Origin: Verrucomicrobia bacterium UBA1731
GTDB taxonomy: Bacteria > Verrucomicrobiota > Kiritimatiellia > RFP12 > UBA1067
Direction of reading: 5' to 3'
DNA: 13,072 nucleotides
Assembly: GCA_002317575.1 (NCBI GenBank)
Contig: DCIH01000046.1
Coordinates: 26,693 to 39,764, forward strand
The position numbers were made by a program, and so were the translations under genes. Below the pieces are notes generated by a model. The model had not been told where the DNA came from, searched no databases, and worked only from the letters and a program-made list of their open reading frames with translations. This document shows positions 1 to 6,917 of the stretch, in pieces; position 1 is the stretch's first letter, and each line of letters starts with the position of its first letter.

Positions 1-278
1 TTCTGGATGTTCGTCATCGTCGTCAAAGCGAGGTTCCAGCTCTGCAGATCGTACTGGAGCTGCTGGAGGTTCGCCTGCACGTCCGGGTGTTCCTGGTAGT
101 TCTCGAGCGATGTTTTGAGACGATTTTCCATCGTCTGCGCAGCATTGATCAACGCTGAATACACAGCATCGGTGTGAATTTGCGAACCGGCCCCCGTGGC
201 GACACGCGCCAAAACGGAATCGTCTGCGACCTTGGCCGTAGGCTCCAAATACGCAGCCGCATTCATGATATCAGCCAT
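1..278 (-). CDS. sctF: Type III secretion needle protein SctF (C-terminal end beyond window)
   Basis: The 92 visible residues match the needle-subunit family (YscF/PrgI/CdsF). This small secreted protein polymerises outside the cell into the hollow T3SS needle. The N-terminal third is polar. The second half is an amphipathic helix whose 'HPDVQANLQQLQYDLQSW' pattern resembles the conserved needle helix, which has NP, then L..LQ, then W. The ATG at 278 has a strong Shine-Dalgarno sequence, AGGAG at 286-290, with 7 nt spacing and an A-rich leader. The reading frame is still open at base 1, so only a few residues and the stop are missing. The gene is preceded by an SctE-like co-chaperone and an FHA-containing SctD, the same D-E-F order as Chlamydia cdsD-cdsE-cdsF. 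That context supports the call more than the short sequence alone. Confidence 0.83.
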   Translation of the reverse strand, partial: MADIMNAAAYLEPTAKVADDSVLARVATGAGSQIHTDAVYSALINAAQTMENRLKTSLENYQEHPDVQANLQQLQYDLQSWNLALTTMTNIQ

Positions 279-285
279 TTTATTA

Positions 286-290
286 CTCCT
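286..290 (-). promoter_or_regulatory. Strong ribosome binding site of sctF
   Basis: AGGAG lies 7 nt upstream of the sctF ATG, inside an A-rich unstructured leader. It is the clearest Shine-Dalgarno sequence in the secretion operon. This fits a needle subunit that must be made in many more copies than the basal-body proteins. The link to expression level is inference. Confidence 0.7.
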
Positions 291-310
291 TTTTTTGTTT
301 TTTCGATGTC

Positions 311-324
311 CGGCCACGCGGCCG
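311..324 (-). other. Small hairpin in the sctE-sctF intergenic leader
   Basis: CGGCC, a 4-nt loop, then GGCCG form a perfect 5-bp GC stem between the sctE stop and the sctF ribosome binding site. No T-run follows on the minus strand, so it is not a canonical intrinsic terminator. It could act as a 3'-end stabiliser or an RNA-processing punctuation mark between the co-chaperone and the needle gene. That role is inference; only the inverted repeat is observed. Confidence 0.4.
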
Positions 325-335
325 TTGCATTGAAA

Positions 336-545
336 TCATTCCTTGATCTGGAGGCGGAGAAGCTTCCGTGCCACGACGATCGCTTCATCAATGCCGTCGC
401 ACTTCGCGAATTCGTCCGGCGGCAGTCCTGCCCGAAGCGCCTCCTTGAGGCGTTCCTGCAGTGCCACCAGCACGGCGTCGTATTTCTCCAGCGCGGCCAT
501 CTTCTCCGGCCCCGCCAGCTCCTTCTCTATCGCCAACAACTCCAT
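336..545 (-). CDS. Small T3SS needle co-chaperone, SctE / CdsE-like (DUF5398-like)
   Basis: This is a 69-residue, mostly helical, charged protein. It has a central pattern with basic and acidic residues around 'LQERLKEALRAGLPPDEF', followed by a hydrophobic helix. The pattern resembles the short CdsE/DUF5398-type proteins encoded between cdsD and cdsF in Chlamydia. YscE-type proteins of this size pair with SctG to keep SctF monomeric in the cytoplasm before export. I use the ATG at 545. An in-frame TTG start at 566 exists, but its first seven codons fall in a period-7 repeat that follows the sctD stop, so they are unlikely to be coding. Family assignment rests mainly on size, helical pattern and position between sctD and sctF; sequence similarity within this family is always weak. 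Confidence 0.62.
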   Translation of the reverse strand: MELLAIEKELAGPEKMAALEKYDAVLVALQERLKEALRAGLPPDEFAKCDGIDEAIVVARKLLRLQIKE

Positions 546-557
546 CTTCCAGACTCT

Positions 558-572
558 AAACTTCAAACTTTC
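558..572 (-). repeat. Period-7 intergenic repeat after sctD
   Basis: On the minus strand the sctD stop TGA is followed almost at once by AAAGTTTGAAGTTT, two imperfect copies of the heptamer TGAAGTT. The same unit occurs after the deaminase stop at 12214-12230, and a related unit lies upstream of the deaminase start at 12708-12728. The copy here is short, so chance cannot be excluded on its own. Confidence 0.45.
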
Positions 573-2153
573 TCACGGCACCCACACGAACTCGACGCCG
601 TCGTCGATGAGCGTGATCGCGTCCGCGCGGATGTCCACGATTTCCGCGCCGCCCAAATGCGCCCCGTACACGCAGCGCATGCCGTTGGCCAGCACCACGC
701 ACGGATACGGCACGGTGAGGATGCCCGCAATCGACGGGTAGTGCGCCGGCGTGCGGCCGGGCGGCAGGCCCACGAAGGTGCCGTTCGACGCCTTGACCTC
801 GAACGGCATCTCGTCCCCTTCCGCTTGGGCGGCGGCTTTCATGACGGCCTGCCGCGCAACGGCGTTTGAAACGGCGGCCGTCTGCTGCGCGACGATGTTC
901 GACAAGACGGCGGCCTGAAGCTTCACGACGGCGTTCGACGGCGCGTCCAACGACGGCAACCGGGCCTCCGGCGCGGCGATGTTTGCCTGCTCGGGCAGCC
1001 GGGCGACGGGCGGACCGCCGGCGGCAGTCCTCCGCCGAACGGAACCCGTCGCGCCACCGGGCCTTTCGCCCGCGGTCGAAGGTTTCCGCCCCGTTTCGGG
1101 AAACGCGCCCTTCTTGATGTGGGACTTAGCCGTCGAACCGCCCGTTTTCACGCCGGTGGTGACAATCTTCTCGATGCCGGGGACATCCGCGATCAAGGCG
1201 CGCACGGCCGTCGACAGATCGGCCGGCATGGCGGCGAAGCCCTTCAAGGTCGCCACGCGGTTCGTGAGGGCCGCCACCTGGATGGCGCCTTCCGTCACGA
1301 GGAACAGCAGCGAATCGGCGGATGCCCGAAGCGATTCGTCGTCCGTCAGATCGAACAGACACGTGCGGTCGCACGCCAACGCCAGCGCGCGCACCGCCAG
1401 GCGCTCCGTCCGCAGCTTGAGGTTGCCCTTGAGCAGCGGTCGGCCGTCCTTGCGATCGAGCTTGAGGCCGTTCTGCCCGGCGAGGTCGCCCAGCGTGAGC
1501 TTCTGCTCCGCGCGGGCCGCCGCGACCACGTCCTTCCCGGAGAAGCACTTCGCGCGCAACGCGCCGAAACGGTCCGCCACGACGTCAACCGCCGCGGCCT
1601 TCGCCGAAACCTTCATCGCCAGCGGACGCACATGCGGCCAGAACCACAGCACGACGACCGCCGCCGCCAGCAACAACACGGCCAAAAGCGCCAACGCGCC
1701 GGCAACGAGAAGTCCGCGACCTTTCTTCGGGGGCTGCGGCGTCGCATCGCCTTCGGGTGCGGCGGGCGTCTCCGCCGCGGGCTCTTCCGCCGCCGCGCCT
1801 TCGGCGGATTTCTCCGAGGTTTCTTCGGCGGGCGCCTCGGCCGGCGCTTCCGCGGCCGGCGGTGCCGGACGCGTCAACGGCTCCCAGGTTCCTTCCGCCG
1901 GACCGATGGCGACTTCCGTGGTGCCGAACGCCTGGATCTCGAACGGGTGCATCGTCTTCGCGTCGCCGTCCGGCAGGATCAGCGTCACGGCGGAATCCGT
2001 CACATCCAGCTCGAACGCGACGTCCGGCAGCGACGCGTCCGCCACCACGACATCGCACGCGTCGGCGGAACCGACCTTGACGCGCGTGCCGGGGACGAGC
2101 GCGATCTCCGCGCCCTTCATCGGTCCTTCGACCATCTTGAGAAGGTAGTTCAT
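573..2153 (-). CDS. sctD: T3SS inner-membrane ring protein SctD with cytoplasmic FHA domain
   Basis: SctD (YscD/CdsD/PrgH family) forms the outer of the two inner-membrane rings of the injectisome. Residues 1-95 look like the FHA-fold cytoplasmic domain ('MVEGPMKGAEIAL', then a beta-rich stretch). Residues 95-144 are a linker rich in Ala, Pro and Glu. Residues 147-172 form one strongly hydrophobic transmembrane helix. The rest is periplasmic: ring-building BON-like modules to about residue 345, a low-complexity Ala/Pro/Arg/Ser stretch, and a compact beta-rich C-terminal domain ending in 'DGVEFVWVP'. At 526 residues it is longer than YscD (about 420) and shorter than chlamydial CdsD (about 830). 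The ATG at 2153 has GGAG just upstream and lies 15 bp after the sctV stop. The context between sctV and sctE/sctF agrees with the call. Confidence 0.85.
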   Translation of the reverse strand: MNYLLKMVEGPMKGAEIALVPGTRVKVGSADACDVVVADASLPDVAFELDVTDSAVTLILPDGDAKTMHPFEIQAFGTTEVAIGPAEGTWEPLTRPAPPAAEAPAEAPAEETSEKSAEGAAAEEPAAETPAAPEGDATPQPPKKGRGLLVAGALALLAVLLLAAAVVVLWFWPHVRPLAMKVSAKAAAVDVVADRFGALRAKCFSGKDVVAAARAEQKLTLGDLAGQNGLKLDRKDGRPLLKGNLKLRTERLAVRALALACDRTCLFDLTDDESLRASADSLLFLVTEGAIQVAALTNRVATLKGFAAMPADLSTAVRALIADVPGIEKIVTTGVKTGGSTAKSHIKKGAFPETGRKPSTAGERPGGATGSVRRRTAAGGPPVARLPEQANIAAPEARLPSLDAPSNAVVKLQAAVLSNIVAQQTAAVSNAVARQAVMKAAAQAEGDEMPFEVKASNGTFVGLPPGRTPAHYPSIAGILTVPYPCVVLANGMRCVYGAHLGGAEIVDIRADAITLIDDGVEFVWVP

Positions 2154-2168
2154 GTTCTCTCCAACCCC

Positions 2169-4277
2169 TTACAGTTTCAGGCGCCCGAGCGGCTGAATGT
2201 TGATCTCCGGGCTCAGCTCCTGGAACGAAAGCACGGGCAGTTCGTAGTAGTCCTTGTCGATCATCTTGCGGAAGTAGCGACGGATATCCACCGACACCAC
2301 GATCACCGGCTTCTGCTGGATCTTCGACAGGTCGCCCACCGTCTTCTTGACGGTCGCGAGAATCGAACGCACCGTCTGCGGATCCATCGCGAGGTAGCTG
2401 CCGCCCGAGGTCTGGCGCACGGACTTGCGGATCTTCTCCTCCAGCGACGGGTCGAGCAGATACGCCGCAATGAGGTTCTGACCGCCCGAGAACTTGTAGG
2501 AGATGTAGCGCGACAGCGACGAGCGCACGTATTCGACGAGCAGCACCGTGTCCTTTTCCTTCTGGCCCCACTCGATGAGCGTCTGCATGATGCGCTTGAG
2601 GTCGCGCACGCAGATGCCTTCCTGCACGAGGCGCTGCAGCACGTCCGTGATCTTCTGGATCGGCAACACGCGCTGGACTTCGCGCACGAGCTCGCCCGCC
2701 TCCTTCTCCATGTGGTCAAGCAGCAGGCGCGTTTCCTGGATGGAGAGGAACTCGTTCGCGTAGCGGCGGAGCACGCCGGAGAGGTGGTATGTGAGCACGC
2801 CGTTGAGGTCGAGATAGCGGATGCCGCCGTCCTCGAGGCGCTGCTTGAGATCCTCCTTCACCCAGCACGTCTGGTAGCCCGTGATGAACGGCTTGCCCGG
2901 CTCGAACGCGATGCCCGTCGCCTCCAGGTTCTCGGGCGTTTCGAGTGCGAACACATAGCCCGAACGGAGCGCGCCTTCGGAAACGGGCACTTCGTTCACG
3001 AGCAGGCGGTACTTGCCGTCGTGCAGGGACGAGTTGAGCGACAGGTTGATGCCCGGGAACGGCACGCCGAGGTCGTGGTACAGCGCGCGGCGGATGTCCA
3101 TGATCTTCTCGTTGAGATCCTCGTAGGTGAGCGCCGTGCGGATGTCCGCGTCGATGTCCACCATGAGCGGCGTGACCATCGCGAAGTCGTCGCCATCCTT
3201 GCCCTTCTTTTTCTTCTTGGGCTTCTCGCCAGGTTCGGTGCTCGGCGCCGCCGCCGTGAGCGGGTCTTCGCCCTTCTCGGCCGCCTCGGCCGCGCGCTTC
3301 GCCTTCTTCTTGAGCGACCAGCCAACCGCCGCGACGGCCGCCGCGAGACCCCAGAGCTGGAGTTTCGGGAAGCCCGGGATGAGGCCGATCAAGGTGACCA
3401 TCGCCGCGCCCAGCAGCAGCGACTTCGGCTGCGCGAAGATCTGGTTGACGATGTCCTGGCCAAGGGGCTTGGCCTTGTCGTCACCCACGCGCGTCACGAT
3501 CACGCCGGAGGTGATGGAGATGAGCAGCGCCGGAATCTGCGAAACGAGGCCGTCGCCGATCGTCAACACGCCGAAACGCTTCACGCACCAGCCGACGTCC
3601 TTGTTGAACATTAGCATGCCGATCAAAATGCCGCCCACGATGTTGATCGCGGTAATGATGAGGCCGGCAATCGAGTCGCCCTTCACGAACTTCATCGCGC
3701 CGTCCATGGCGCCGTACAGCTGGGATTCCTGCGCGAGTTCGGCGCGGCGGGACTTGGCCGTCTCCTGGTCGATGGCGCCGGCGCGCATGTCGGCGTCGAT
3801 GGACATCTGCTTGCCGGGCATGGCGTCCAACGTGAAGCGCGCCGCCACTTCGGAGACGCGTTCCGCGCCCTTGGCGATCACCACGAACTGCACGATCGTG
3901 ATGATCAGGAAGATCACGGCGCCCACCACGAAGTTGCCGCCCACCACGAAGTTGCCGAAGATCATGATGATGGAGCCGGCGGCGTTCGGATCCTGCGAAC
4001 CATGCAGCAGAATGCAGCGCGTCGTCGTGACATTCAAGGCCAACCGGAACAGCGTCGTGAACAGCAGCATCGACGGGAACGTCGAGAACGCCAGCGCGCG
4101 CGGCAGGTACAGGGACAACATCAGGAGCACCGTCGAGATGCAGATGTTGATCGCGATGAGCAGGTCAACGACCGGCGACGGCAGCGGTATGATCAGAAGG
4201 CCGATGATGCACACCACCAGGAAGGCGAGCACGAGGTCGCCCCATTTGGTGAAAACGCTGAGGATTTTTTCTATCAT
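2169..4277 (-). CDS. sctV: T3SS export gate protein SctV (LcrD/FlhA/FHIPEP family)
   Basis: SctV is the nonameric export gate of the T3SS; its cytoplasmic domain selects substrates and chaperone complexes. The 702-residue length is typical. Residues 1-320 contain the multi-spanning membrane domain, with the family hallmarks 'TTTRCILLHGSQDPNAAG' (84-101), the conserved cytoplasmic FHIPEP loop with 'RFTLDAMPGKQMSIDADMRAG' as its core (147-167), and 'GDGLVSQIP' (241-249). Residues 320-365 are a Lys/Ala-rich linker. Residues 366-702 are the cytoplasmic ring domain, containing 'QEGICVRDLKRIMQTLIEW'. FlhA is excluded as the likelier identity because the neighbours are secretin, gatekeeper, needle and FHA-type SctD genes. 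The start lies 6 bp after the preceding stop. Confidence 0.97.
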   Translation of the reverse strand: MIEKILSVFTKWGDLVLAFLVVCIIGLLIIPLPSPVVDLLIAINICISTVLLMLSLYLPRALAFSTFPSMLLFTTLFRLALNVTTTRCILLHGSQDPNAAGSIIMIFGNFVVGGNFVVGAVIFLIITIVQFVVIAKGAERVSEVAARFTLDAMPGKQMSIDADMRAGAIDQETAKSRRAELAQESQLYGAMDGAMKFVKGDSIAGLIITAINIVGGILIGMLMFNKDVGWCVKRFGVLTIGDGLVSQIPALLISITSGVIVTRVGDDKAKPLGQDIVNQIFAQPKSLLLGAAMVTLIGLIPGFPKLQLWGLAAAVAAVGWSLKKKAKRAAEAAEKGEDPLTAAAPSTEPGEKPKKKKKGKDGDDFAMVTPLMVDIDADIRTALTYEDLNEKIMDIRRALYHDLGVPFPGINLSLNSSLHDGKYRLLVNEVPVSEGALRSGYVFALETPENLEATGIAFEPGKPFITGYQTCWVKEDLKQRLEDGGIRYLDLNGVLTYHLSGVLRRYANEFLSIQETRLLLDHMEKEAGELVREVQRVLPIQKITDVLQRLVQEGICVRDLKRIMQTLIEWGQKEKDTVLLVEYVRSSLSRYISYKFSGGQNLIAAYLLDPSLEEKIRKSVRQTSGGSYLAMDPQTVRSILATVKKTVGDLSKIQQKPVIVVSVDIRRYFRKMIDKDYYELPVLSFQELSPEINIQPLGRLKL

Positions 4278-4283
4278 GACGTG

Positions 4284-4721
4284 TCAGCTCTCCAGAAGAG
4301 CGGCCCTGTATTGGTCCAGGAGCTCCGTGTCGTCCAGCAGATTTTCGAGTTCGTCGGCGGCGCGGCCGGCGGCGCCGCCCGGCGCGCGGCCGAGGGGGTC
4401 TCCCTGGTTCTTGCCCTTCGCCTGGCCCCTGCCGGCCTTCGCCCGCAGATTTTTGATGGCCTTCTTCGCCGCCATGTGGAAGCCGTTGCCCGTGCGCAAA
4501 AGCGTCGAATTGCCCGCCGCCGCCAGCATGCCCATGATCTGGCCCTGGGCCGTGGGATCCTTGGGAAAGACATTCGCCAGGGCCTCCGAAACGGTGGTCG
4601 ACCCCGGCAGGATCGAACGCTGTGTCTGGCCGGGCGTCTGGCCGGCGGGCGCCTCGTTGTACTCGGCCATCGAGATGCCGGTGTTGAAGCTGACGCCCTG
4701 CGTGGTGCGGTTGACGTTCAT
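4284..4721 (-). CDS. Unrecognised 145-residue protein in the T3SS operon, between SctW chaperone and SctV
   Basis: I do not recognise this family. The N-terminal 45 residues are polar and rich in Asn, Ser, Thr and Gly, as in many T3SS-exported proteins. A helical middle ('TVSEALANVF', 'GQIMGMLAAAG') is followed by a basic Lys/Arg/Gly segment at about 98-120. An acidic helical end closes with 'ELENLLDDTELLDQYRAALLES'. No signal peptide or membrane segment is visible. The ATG at 4721 starts 5 bp after the chaperone stop; an in-frame GTG at 4730 would overlap that stop by 4 bp. In Yersinia the equivalent place, between the yopN chaperone gene and the sctV gene, holds yscX and yscY, whose products are early export factors. 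An SctX-like role is therefore possible, but this rests on position only. A secreted effector or early substrate is equally possible. Confidence 0.7.
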   Translation of the reverse strand: MNVNRTTQGVSFNTGISMAEYNEAPAGQTPGQTQRSILPGSTTVSEALANVFPKDPTAQGQIMGMLAAAGNSTLLRTGNGFHMAAKKAIKNLRAKAGRGQAKGKNQGDPLGRAPGGAAGRAADELENLLDDTELLDQYRAALLES

Positions 4722-4726
4722 GGCGC

Positions 4727-5110
4727 TCACGACACGGTCCTCCTCAGCGCGTCCGCCGCGCGCCACAGTTCGCGGAACGCCGTCTCCAGGGACGTCACGT
4801 TCACGTCACGCTCGGGCAGGCGGATGGCGTAGACGGCCTCACCCGCGCGGGACAGGTACGCCGCGCGGATGCGCGCGCTCCGCTGCGCGCTCGGGTGCAC
4901 GGCGACGAAAAGACGCTTCAGGACGGCGTCCGACGGATCGGTCGGCACGCCCATGAAGACCATCAGCGATTCCTGCGCGTATTCGAGCCGGAACGACAGC
5001 CCGTTCTCGAACCGCACGCCCGCGGCGCCGCGGTCGTTCAGCGCGAACGCCGAAAGCCCCATCTGCCGCCCGAAGGCACGCACGGCGTCATTGAGCCAAT
5101 CGGGCGTCAT
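4727..5110 (-). CDS. T3SS class I chaperone, CesT / Scc1-like, probable SctW partner
   Basis: The product is a 127-residue cytoplasmic protein with the alpha-beta-beta-beta-alpha-beta-beta-alpha order expected of CesT/SycE/Scc1 chaperones. It has an N-terminal amphipathic helix ('WLNDAVRAFGRQMG'), then strands ('AGVRFENGLSFRLEY', 'SLMVFMGVP'), a central helix, two strands ('EAVYAIRLPE'), and a C-terminal helix ('LETAFRELWRAADALR'). Such proteins bind the N-terminal part of a secreted partner and deliver it to SctV. The ATG overlaps the sctW stop by 4 bp (ATGA). This matches copN-scc1 in Chlamydia, where the gatekeeper is followed by its own chaperone. The fold class is well supported; the exact partner is inferred from the coupling. 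Confidence 0.75.
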   Translation of the reverse strand: MTPDWLNDAVRAFGRQMGLSAFALNDRGAAGVRFENGLSFRLEYAQESLMVFMGVPTDPSDAVLKRLFVAVHPSAQRSARIRAAYLSRAGEAVYAIRLPERDVNVTSLETAFRELWRAADALRRTVS

Positions 5111-6294
5111 GCCGCGTCCTCCTTCTTCTTCTTCTCTTCCTGCTCGGCCTCTTCCTGGAGCGACACGAGACCGTCCAGATGCTCCTGACCCGCGTCGATG
5201 AGCTTGAAACGGTCGGCGTCTTCCTGGAACAGGCGCGGCGACAGCCCGCGGAACACGTTGAGGAGCTCCGTGCAGAAATAGAGCTGCGCCAAAAGCTGGC
5301 CGACGCCGCAGGACGAAATGAAGCCGCCGATGTTGCCCGCGTTCACGAACGGCATCTCGGTGAAGTCCATGATGCGGCCCGTCATCTTCTCGCCGTTCAA
5401 AAGGCACGTCTCGCCGAACTGCGACGCCATCTTTCCGGCGAGCGCGTTGCACTTGTCCATCACCGTGCGCAGCACGTTCACGCACTGGAGGTCGCCCAGC
5501 ACGCGGTGCAGCTCCTCCGCGCTCGTGGAGGGGGACGGGCTGTTCAGGTCCACGCCCGCGCCCTTGATGAGGAATTCGATCGACTCGGCGAGACGGCCCG
5601 CGCCGCGCGTCGCCAGAAGCGACTTGAAGCAGTCCTGCGGCGTCTTGAAGCCGAGCACTTCGCCGCGGTACAGGTCGCGCAGGTTCTGCATCTCCTCGGG
5701 CGACTTCGCCTGGGAGTTGATCTGCTCGGCGAGGTTGAGGCCCGCGCGGACCTCCGCGCCCTTCTCGGCGTTCAGCGTCTGCTTCGTCTGGTTGAGGAGC
5801 TTCTGCAGTTCCTCCTCGCCCGGCTTCAGGGCCTGCTCCAGGATGTCGAGCATCGCGAACTGGTGCGTGGGATCGCCGCTTCCCTCGCCCAGCATCTTCA
5901 GGAACTGCTGCGCGTTCGGCATCTGCCCGCCCTGCTGGGCGTGACGGAGCTGACGCAGCATCCGCTCCATGAATTCGCCGCCCGGCATGTCCGGGAGCGT
6001 CTTCATCCATTCCTGGATCGCCGTGATGTACGCGGACTTGGGACCCCGCATCTCGCCCAGCTTGCGCTCGCCGGCCGTCTTCATCTCCTTCTCTTCGAAC
6101 TGGAAGGAAAGCTCCTCCATGGAGTCCATGAGGTCCGCCATCGGGTCGTTCATCACCTGGAGGTTGAACCCCATCGCCTGGCCGGACTGCACCGCCGCCT
6201 GGTTCGTCTGCTGCGCGGTGAACGACTGGCCTTCCAGGGCGTCGTAACGTCCCGCCTGCAGCACCTGCCGCATGATCTGGCTGGCATCCAACAT
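5107..6294 (-). CDS. sctW: T3SS gatekeeper SctW (CopN/YopN/HrpJ family)
   Basis: SctW plugs the export apparatus and sets the order of secretion, holding back effectors until the translocators are out or host contact is made. The 395-residue product is almost entirely helical, soluble and without a signal peptide, as in CopN (about 400 residues). The first 45 residues are Gln/Ala-rich and fit a secretion signal and chaperone-binding region. The HrpJ-like domain begins around 'MNDPMADLMDSMEELSFQFEEKEM' and includes 'KSAYITAIQEWMKTL'. The C-terminal half contains 'MDKCNALAGKMASQFGE' and 'GGFISSCGVGQLLAQLYFC', and the end is a Glu/Lys tail. Its ATG lies 5 bp after the AIM24-like gene, and its stop overlaps the chaperone start. 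Membership is judged from pattern, length and operon; I could not run a profile search. Confidence 0.82.
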   Translation of the reverse strand: MLDASQIMRQVLQAGRYDALEGQSFTAQQTNQAAVQSGQAMGFNLQVMNDPMADLMDSMEELSFQFEEKEMKTAGERKLGEMRGPKSAYITAIQEWMKTLPDMPGGEFMERMLRQLRHAQQGGQMPNAQQFLKMLGEGSGDPTHQFAMLDILEQALKPGEEELQKLLNQTKQTLNAEKGAEVRAGLNLAEQINSQAKSPEEMQNLRDLYRGEVLGFKTPQDCFKSLLATRGAGRLAESIEFLIKGAGVDLNSPSPSTSAEELHRVLGDLQCVNVLRTVMDKCNALAGKMASQFGETCLLNGEKMTGRIMDFTEMPFVNAGNIGGFISSCGVGQLLAQLYFCTELLNVFRGLSPRLFQEDADRFKLIDAGQEHLDGLVSLQEEAEQEEKKKKEDAA

Positions 6295-6299
6295 CGGTC

Positions 6300-6917
6300 T
6301 CAGTAAATCCTTTGCGGGCCGCGGCGACGATTCGCGCGCGCCGTCTCCGCTCCCTCGAACCACACGGTCGCCGGACCGTGGAACGTGTACGTCAGGTTCT
6401 GCGGACCGCGCGGCAGCAGCACGTCCCACACCGAAAGCTTCGGGCAGAACCCGGTGGGGTCCTTGCCAATCCACGCCACCACGGCCTCGGGCCGCACCGC
6501 GAGCGTTTCGCCGTCCGCCAGCGCCACGCGCGCCACGCGGCTGCGGGTCGCCGCCACCGCCCAACCCATCTGAAATTCCGTCACCGGCGTCGAACGGCTG
6601 AAGCTGAACGGCACGAGCTTCACGCCGCGCGCGCCCGTGCGCGCCGCCAACGGCGCCACCAGCAGCTTGCCGCTCACGAGCGCCAGCGGCACATCCGGCA
6701 GGGCATCGAAACGCGTGAGGAACGGACGCTCCTGCGCGGCGCACCAGCAGTCGCCGGCGGCGGTCACCGCGCGCACGCAGGCGCGGTCGGCGACAAAGAG
6801 GCCCTTGAGTCCCTTCACCTGCGCCGCGCCGCGGGCGGCCGTCGGCTGCGAGAGGCCCATCAGCCACTCGCCGCCCGCGACCCGCGCGCATCCATTCTCG
6901 ATCACCGCCTCGCTCAT
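6300..6917 (-). CDS. AIM24-like beta-solenoid protein encoded inside the T3SS operon
   Basis: The 205-residue product is rich in short beta strands with regularly spaced glycines. It ends in a pattern I associate with the AIM24 / TIGR00266 family: 'LADGETLAVRPEAVVAWIG' (133-151), then 'VLLPRGPQNLTYTFHGPATVW' in the last strands. The molecular role of bacterial AIM24 proteins is poorly known; the yeast relative is mitochondrial and affects inner-membrane organisation. There is no signal peptide or transmembrane helix, so it should be cytoplasmic. The ATG at 6917 overlaps the sctC stop by 4 bp (ATGA), and the gene ends 5 bp before sctW, so it is clearly part of the operon. The Arg-rich C-terminus ('RANRRRGPQRIY') is unusual. 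Family assignment is moderate. A T3SS accessory or assembly role is inferred from position only. Confidence 0.65.
   Translation of the reverse strand: MSEAVIENGCARVAGGEWLMGLSQPTAARGAAQVKGLKGLFVADRACVRAVTAAGDCWCAAQERPFLTRFDALPDVPLALVSGKLLVAPLAARTGARGVKLVPFSFSRSTPVTEFQMGWAVAATRSRVARVALADGETLAVRPEAVVAWIGKDPTGFCPKLSVWDVLLPRGPQNLTYTFHGPATVWFEGAETARANRRRGPQRIY

Noticed and set aside
1119..3614. Very long plus-strand open frame (831 codons) opposite sctD and sctV
   Set aside because: It is antisense to clearly recognisable SctV and SctD, its product is a low-complexity Arg/His/Leu/Ala-rich sequence, and it arises from GC-rich third codon positions of the minus-strand genes.
3938..3980. Direct DNA repeat in sctV encoding NFVVGG then NFVVGA
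   Set aside because: The doubled motif is normal in the FlhA/SctV family at this membrane segment, so it is not a recent duplication.
3127..4956. Plus-strand open frame of 609 codons
   Set aside because: Shadow of sctV, the 145-residue gene and the chaperone gene; Ser/Arg/Ala-rich composition without any recognisable domain or ribosome binding site.
5179..6306. Plus-strand open frame of 375 codons opposite sctW
   Set aside because: Leu/Arg/His-rich antisense shadow of the helical SctW gene; the sense strand carries a coherent family match and operon context.
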